Shown: positions 61,135 to 64,000 of the stretch, in pieces | Position numbering within the stretch: position 1 is the stretch's first letter | Layout: each line of letters opens with the position of its first letter | Assembly (NCBI RefSeq): GCF_023522835.1 | Contig: NZ_JALCZU010000002.1 | Span: forward strand, 407,111-471,110 | Direction of reading: 5' to 3' | From: Oceanobacillus saliphilus | GTDB taxonomy: Bacteria; Bacillota; Bacilli; Bacillales; Amphibacillaceae | Length of the DNA stretch: 64,000 nt | Notes under the pieces: generated by a model | What the model was told of the DNA's origin: nothing | Databases searched by the model: none | Seen by the model: only the letters and a program-made list of their open reading frames with translations | Translations under genes and position numbers: made by a program

Positions 61135-62595
61135 CTATTTCGATTCAGCATATTCAACAGTAAACGCCTTTTCCTTTGCAGGATCACTGACGATTTTTGT
61201 ACTGCTCTCCATAAATAGAGAACATATTAATCCAACTGCTGAAATTCCTGTAACAAAGTAAAAAGCATATTTCACTCCGGCAGCTAATACTTCTGGCTCG
61301 GTTGAAGTAGGAACAGCACTTAAGAAACTGGTTTGACCAGCCGTAAATACTGTAATCGCGATTGCAGTACCTGCTGCCCCAGCTACCTGATTCAATGTAT
61401 TCATAGCTGCTGAGCCATCTGCATAATACTCACGTGGCAATTGGTTGAGCGCATTTGTTTGAGAAGGCATCGTTACCATCGTCATCCCAAAGAATAAAAT
61501 CATGAAGGCCACTACAATTTGCCAAACAGGTGTTGTTGCAGAAATGACGGAAACGAACATGATATTTCCAATCAATACGATAATGGACCCAGTGATGACG
61601 AAAACACGCGGTCCAAATTTGTCAAATAAAGTTCCAACAATCGGTGACATAATAACATTGACGGCATTACCAGGAAGCAATAGTAGACCAGCAACCGCTG
61701 CACTGACCAGTAAAGCACCTTTTAAATAAAGCGGTAATAGAATAGCAGTAGATAAGATGACTAAAATACTAAGAAACATCATCAATGTTCCCAATGTAAA
61801 CATCGGATATTTAAAAACGCGTAGATTAACCATTGGCTGTTCCATTTTCATTTGGCGAGTTCCAAATAACAGAAGTGCGATAATTCCTATAAGCAACGGT
61901 ACCAACACTTGTGGTGATGAAATTGGTGCTTCAGCCATCGTACTTAAAGCAAAAATCAATCCTCCAAAACCGAATGTTGATAAAACGATCGACAGGACAT
62001 CGATTTTAGGTTTCGTAATTTCTGAAACATTTACAATTTTAGCTGCAGCGAATAATGTCAATAAAATATATAAAACAGAGCTAATCCAGAAAATATAAGG
62101 CCATTCTAATGTACTGATGATAACACCCGAAAGTGTAGGTCCTAAGGCTGGACCTAATGTAATAACAAGACCCATGATTCCCATTACAACTCCACGTTTA
62201 TGAATAGGGAAAATAATTAATAGAACGTTTGTCATGACAGGAATTAATATACCTGTTCCAATTGCCTGTACTAAGCGACCAGCTAATAATATAGCAAAAT
62301 TCGGTGATATCGCCGCTAAGATTGCACCAAGGAGGGAAATAACAAGTCCTCCCACAACCAATTGTCTCGTAGTAAACCATTTCATTAAAAGTGCGGAAAT
62401 CGGTACAAAGATTGCCAGTACCAATAGATAACCTGTTGTCAGCCACTGTGCAACCCCAGCTGTAATAGAATATTGTTCCATAATATTTGTTAATGCCATA
62501 TTTAATGCTGTTTCAGCAAACAATCCAAGAAAAGAACCCAACATTAAAATAAATGCCATTGTCTTTGGATTTTTTACTTGCGTATGTGTTTTCAT
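61135..62595 (-). CDS. MFS multidrug exporter, DHA2 (14-TMS, EmrB/LmrB) family
   Basis: 486 residues with about 14 membrane segments. MLGSFLGLFAETALNMALTNIMEQY start (in part), motif A-like GRLVQAIGTGILIPVMTN, motif C as GLVITLGPALGPTLSGVI, and PREYYADGSAAMNTLNQVAGAAG in the second half. It exports drugs by H+ antiport. A TetR-type operator is 140 bases upstream, though no TetR gene lies in the window. Confidence 0.9.
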   Translation of the reverse strand: MKTHTQVKNPKTMAFILMLGSFLGLFAETALNMALTNIMEQYSITAGVAQWLTTGYLLVLAIFVPISALLMKWFTTRQLVVGGLVISLLGAILAAISPNFAILLAGRLVQAIGTGILIPVMTNVLLIIFPIHKRGVVMGIMGLVITLGPALGPTLSGVIISTLEWPYIFWISSVLYILLTLFAAAKIVNVSEITKPKIDVLSIVLSTFGFGGLIFALSTMAEAPISSPQVLVPLLIGIIALLLFGTRQMKMEQPMVNLRVFKYPMFTLGTLMMFLSILVILSTAILLPLYLKGALLVSAAVAGLLLLPGNAVNVIMSPIVGTLFDKFGPRVFVITGSIIVLIGNIMFVSVISATTPVWQIVVAFMILFFGMTMVTMPSQTNALNQLPREYYADGSAAMNTLNQVAGAAGTAIAITVFTAGQTSFLSAVPTSTEPEVLAAGVKYAFYFVTGISAVGLICSLFMESSTKIVSDPAKEKAFTVEYAESK

Positions 62596-62732
62596 AAAAT
62601 ATCTCCTTTTATTTAATTAATCTATTCTTAAAATTCATTCAATCAAACATCTATATATTCTTATTGCTGAAAAAACTTTGTTGCGATGTCGATTACGATT
62701 TAGTATGTATATCCGTTGTACACCTCCATCAT

Positions 62733-62746
62733 ACCAACCGGTCTGT
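62733..62746. promoter_or_regulatory. Possible TetR-type operator upstream of the MFS gene
   Basis: ACCAACCGGTCTGT is a partial palindrome around ACCGGT, similar to operators of TetR-family drug-pump repressors. A -10-like TATGAT lies next to it on the minus strand. Confidence 0.4.
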
Positions 62747-63073
62747 TTATAAGATTACCAAAAAAAAAATCTCTAAGTCAAGATATATTTTTTGCATGCG
62801 TTTTCATGTATAAGGCCTTTTTCATAGCTGCAAATCCTTGTTTAATGGGGGTTCTTTCTCTTTATTTTGCTATTTCAAAGAAAAATTTACAAAGTGACAA
62901 TGTGACTTCTTCGAGAAATATAAAAATACTTTAAAAAGTTTTTCGTTAATGCAAAAAAACGGCACCCAAATGTTGCCCATACTAAATATTGCCCATTCCT
63001 ATCAGGAGTTGGGCAATTGAAGGTTTCTCCAATAGAGCCATTCGTCTCAAGCTGCAATACGACTAATGAACCA
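62747..63073. other. Intergenic, no supported gene
   Basis: A leftward frame 62887-63141 was rejected (it overlaps spx and lacks a ribosome site). TTGCCCA...TGGGCAA arms near 62992-63019 form a weak hairpin that may end the spx transcript. Confidence 0.35.
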
Positions 63074-63457
63074 CTATTGGTATTCATGTAATTGTAATGA
63101 ACGGACTGATCTAGGTAAAAATCTTCGAATCTGTGATCCATTATAACCCACTAGCAAGCGCTTTTCATCGTGGATAATCGGGGATTTAAATATACTAGGA
63201 TTATTTTTAATGAAGCTAATCATATCTTTTAGTGACAATTGATTGATGACATTACGATTCATTTGAAAAAGCTTTGAACGAGTAGATATAATATCTTCTG
63301 TGCCATTATCAGTCATACGCAGTATTCCTATAATCTCACGTAAAGTTAGCGGATCATCAACGATATTTCGCTCTACAAATGGAATGTCATTTTCCTGAAA
63401 CCATTTTTTTGCTTTTCTACAAGATGCATTGCCTGGTGAGGTGAAAATCGTTACCAT
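63074..63457 (-). CDS. Spx-family regulator lacking the first redox cysteine
   Basis: 127 residues, colinear with Spx: MVTIFTSPGNASCRKAKKWF, IPFVERNIVDDPLTLREI, ILRMTDNGTEDIISTRSKLFQ (with the conserved Gly) and IIHDEKRLLVGYNGSQIRRFLPRSVRS. Spx binds the RNA polymerase alpha C-terminal domain. In B. subtilis Spx activation by disulfide stress uses Cys10-Cys13; here position 10 is Asn and only Cys13 remains, so the CxxC switch cannot form. It is likely a paralogue constantly in one state or regulated through abundance. GAAGTGAATAG precedes the ATG. A canonical spx is expected elsewhere. Confidence 0.88.
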   Translation of the reverse strand: MVTIFTSPGNASCRKAKKWFQENDIPFVERNIVDDPLTLREIIGILRMTDNGTEDIISTRSKLFQMNRNVINQLSLKDMISFIKNNPSIFKSPIIHDEKRLLVGYNGSQIRRFLPRSVRSLQLHEYQ

Positions 63458-63520
63458 CTATTCACTTCCCAAATTGAACCGTTTTTACATAATAATTTTT
63501 GTATAAGAAATGAAAGTGAT

Positions 63521-64000
63521 TTATTCATGTTGGTGTACCATGTTCGTAACCGTTTCCGAGATTTCCTCAGTTGACGTATCCAATGCTGTTGCCAATTCTT
63601 TAAATAAGGTACTTTGGATTGAAGTAAGAAGTCTGCGGTCCTGATCATATAGCCTCTTATTGTTGGATACGGCCTCATTATTTTTCCGAATCAACATATT
63701 GGCAACTTTAGAGATGTCCACACGATTTCCAGTTTTTACAAGACTATAATATTTTTTATGCCGTTGTTTAACATCTTCTATCCATTCTACCCAGATTGAT
63801 TAAATGTTTGTAAAATCTCTTCTGCTTCTTCTTTATCTAAAGTCTTTTGAATGACTGCCTTATCACTATCAACAGGGATACTGATTTTTAAATTTGTATC
63901 ATTCATTGGACGTATCACATAATAATTTTTCGTTACACCATTAAATGTTCTCTCACAAATATCATCAATTTTACTTAAACCATGTACAGAATAGATAACT
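63521..64000 (-). pseudogene. CarD-family transcription regulator with a frameshift; 5' end outside window
   Basis: Read leftward from the right edge: VIYSVHGLSKIDDICERTF, NYYVIRPMNDTNLKISIPV and KTLDKEEAEEILQTFNQSG, the RNA-polymerase-binding Tudor-like domain of CarD/CdnL proteins, ending at a TAG near 63790. The expected continuation, WVEWIEDVKQRHKKYYSLV, IRKNNEAVSNNKRLYDQDRRLL and SIQSTLFKELATALDTS, is in the -1 relative frame and runs to 63521. A single missing G at GGG-TAG (63787-63792) would explain it. Either a real frameshift, an assembly error or, less likely, frameshifting during translation. CarD proteins stabilise open promoter complexes. Confidence 0.75.

Noticed and set aside
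62887-63141. Leftward 84-codon frame overlapping the end of spx
   Set aside because: No ribosome site, overlaps the conserved Spx C-terminus in another frame, unnatural composition.

Overview
The window reads as chromosome from a low-GC, halotolerant member of the Bacillaceae (Oceanobacillus/Virgibacillus-like). The basis is strong Shine-Dalgarno sites, many TTG/GTG starts, a Bacillus-type PspA-YdjG-YdjH-YdjI stress operon, a Tgl transglutaminase, Spx and CarD family regulators, SerA/SerC, and an ectoine (ectABC) operon. No rRNA, tRNA, prophage, IS element or CRISPR array was seen. The genus is an inference, not a sequence match.

Layout. 0-12 kb: the end of a flotillin gene, a metallophosphoesterase, then a respiratory block with heme O synthase, a b-type-cytochrome-like membrane protein, a radical SAM/SPASM enzyme, a DUF2249 protein, a CuA-like lipoprotein, a Crp/FNR-family regulator, membrane/assembly proteins, SCO, and a B-type heme-copper enzyme (CbaA, CbaB, a 51-aa subunit). 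CbaA lacks the active-site tyrosine of oxygen reductases and the neighbours suit nitrogen-oxide chemistry, so I read it as a probable CuA-type nitric oxide reductase. Two TGTGA-N6-TCAC(A/T) boxes tie the block to the regulator. 12-25 kb: XRE-cupin regulator, HMG-CoA lyase, D,D-carboxypeptidase, a lysine riboswitch in front of an amidohydrolase and an AGCS symporter, an MBL-fold hydrolase, ClC/DUF421 and SulP transport genes. 25-33 kb: aldolase/dehydrogenase pair and a lipid cluster (phosphodiesterase-like, PlsC, two diacylglycerol-kinase-like proteins). 33-45 kb: M14 peptidase, SelO, FUSC, PRC-barrel protein, ectABC, small DNA-binding and SOS-type genes. 45-54 kb: secreted esterase, queF-yhhQ under a preQ1-I riboswitch, and serC-serA behind tandem ZTP and glycine riboswitches. 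54-64 kb: the sigma-W psp operon, L,D-transpeptidase, a 52-bp tandem array, Tgl, CBS and Usp proteins, a drug exporter, an Spx paralogue and a frameshifted carD.

The most notable items are: (1) serial ZTP and glycine riboswitches upstream of serCA; (2) a lysine riboswitch on an amidohydrolase/AGCS pair, suggesting a lysine-yielding uptake route; (3) the predicted NO reductase; (4) a dispersed ~86-bp two-hairpin element in five complete and several broken copies, with base changes that preserve pairing; (5) a 9-unit 52-bp hairpin array; (6) genes whose only well-placed start codons are non-standard (ectA, the XRE-cupin gene, the L,D-transpeptidase); (7) an Spx lacking the first cysteine of its redox switch.
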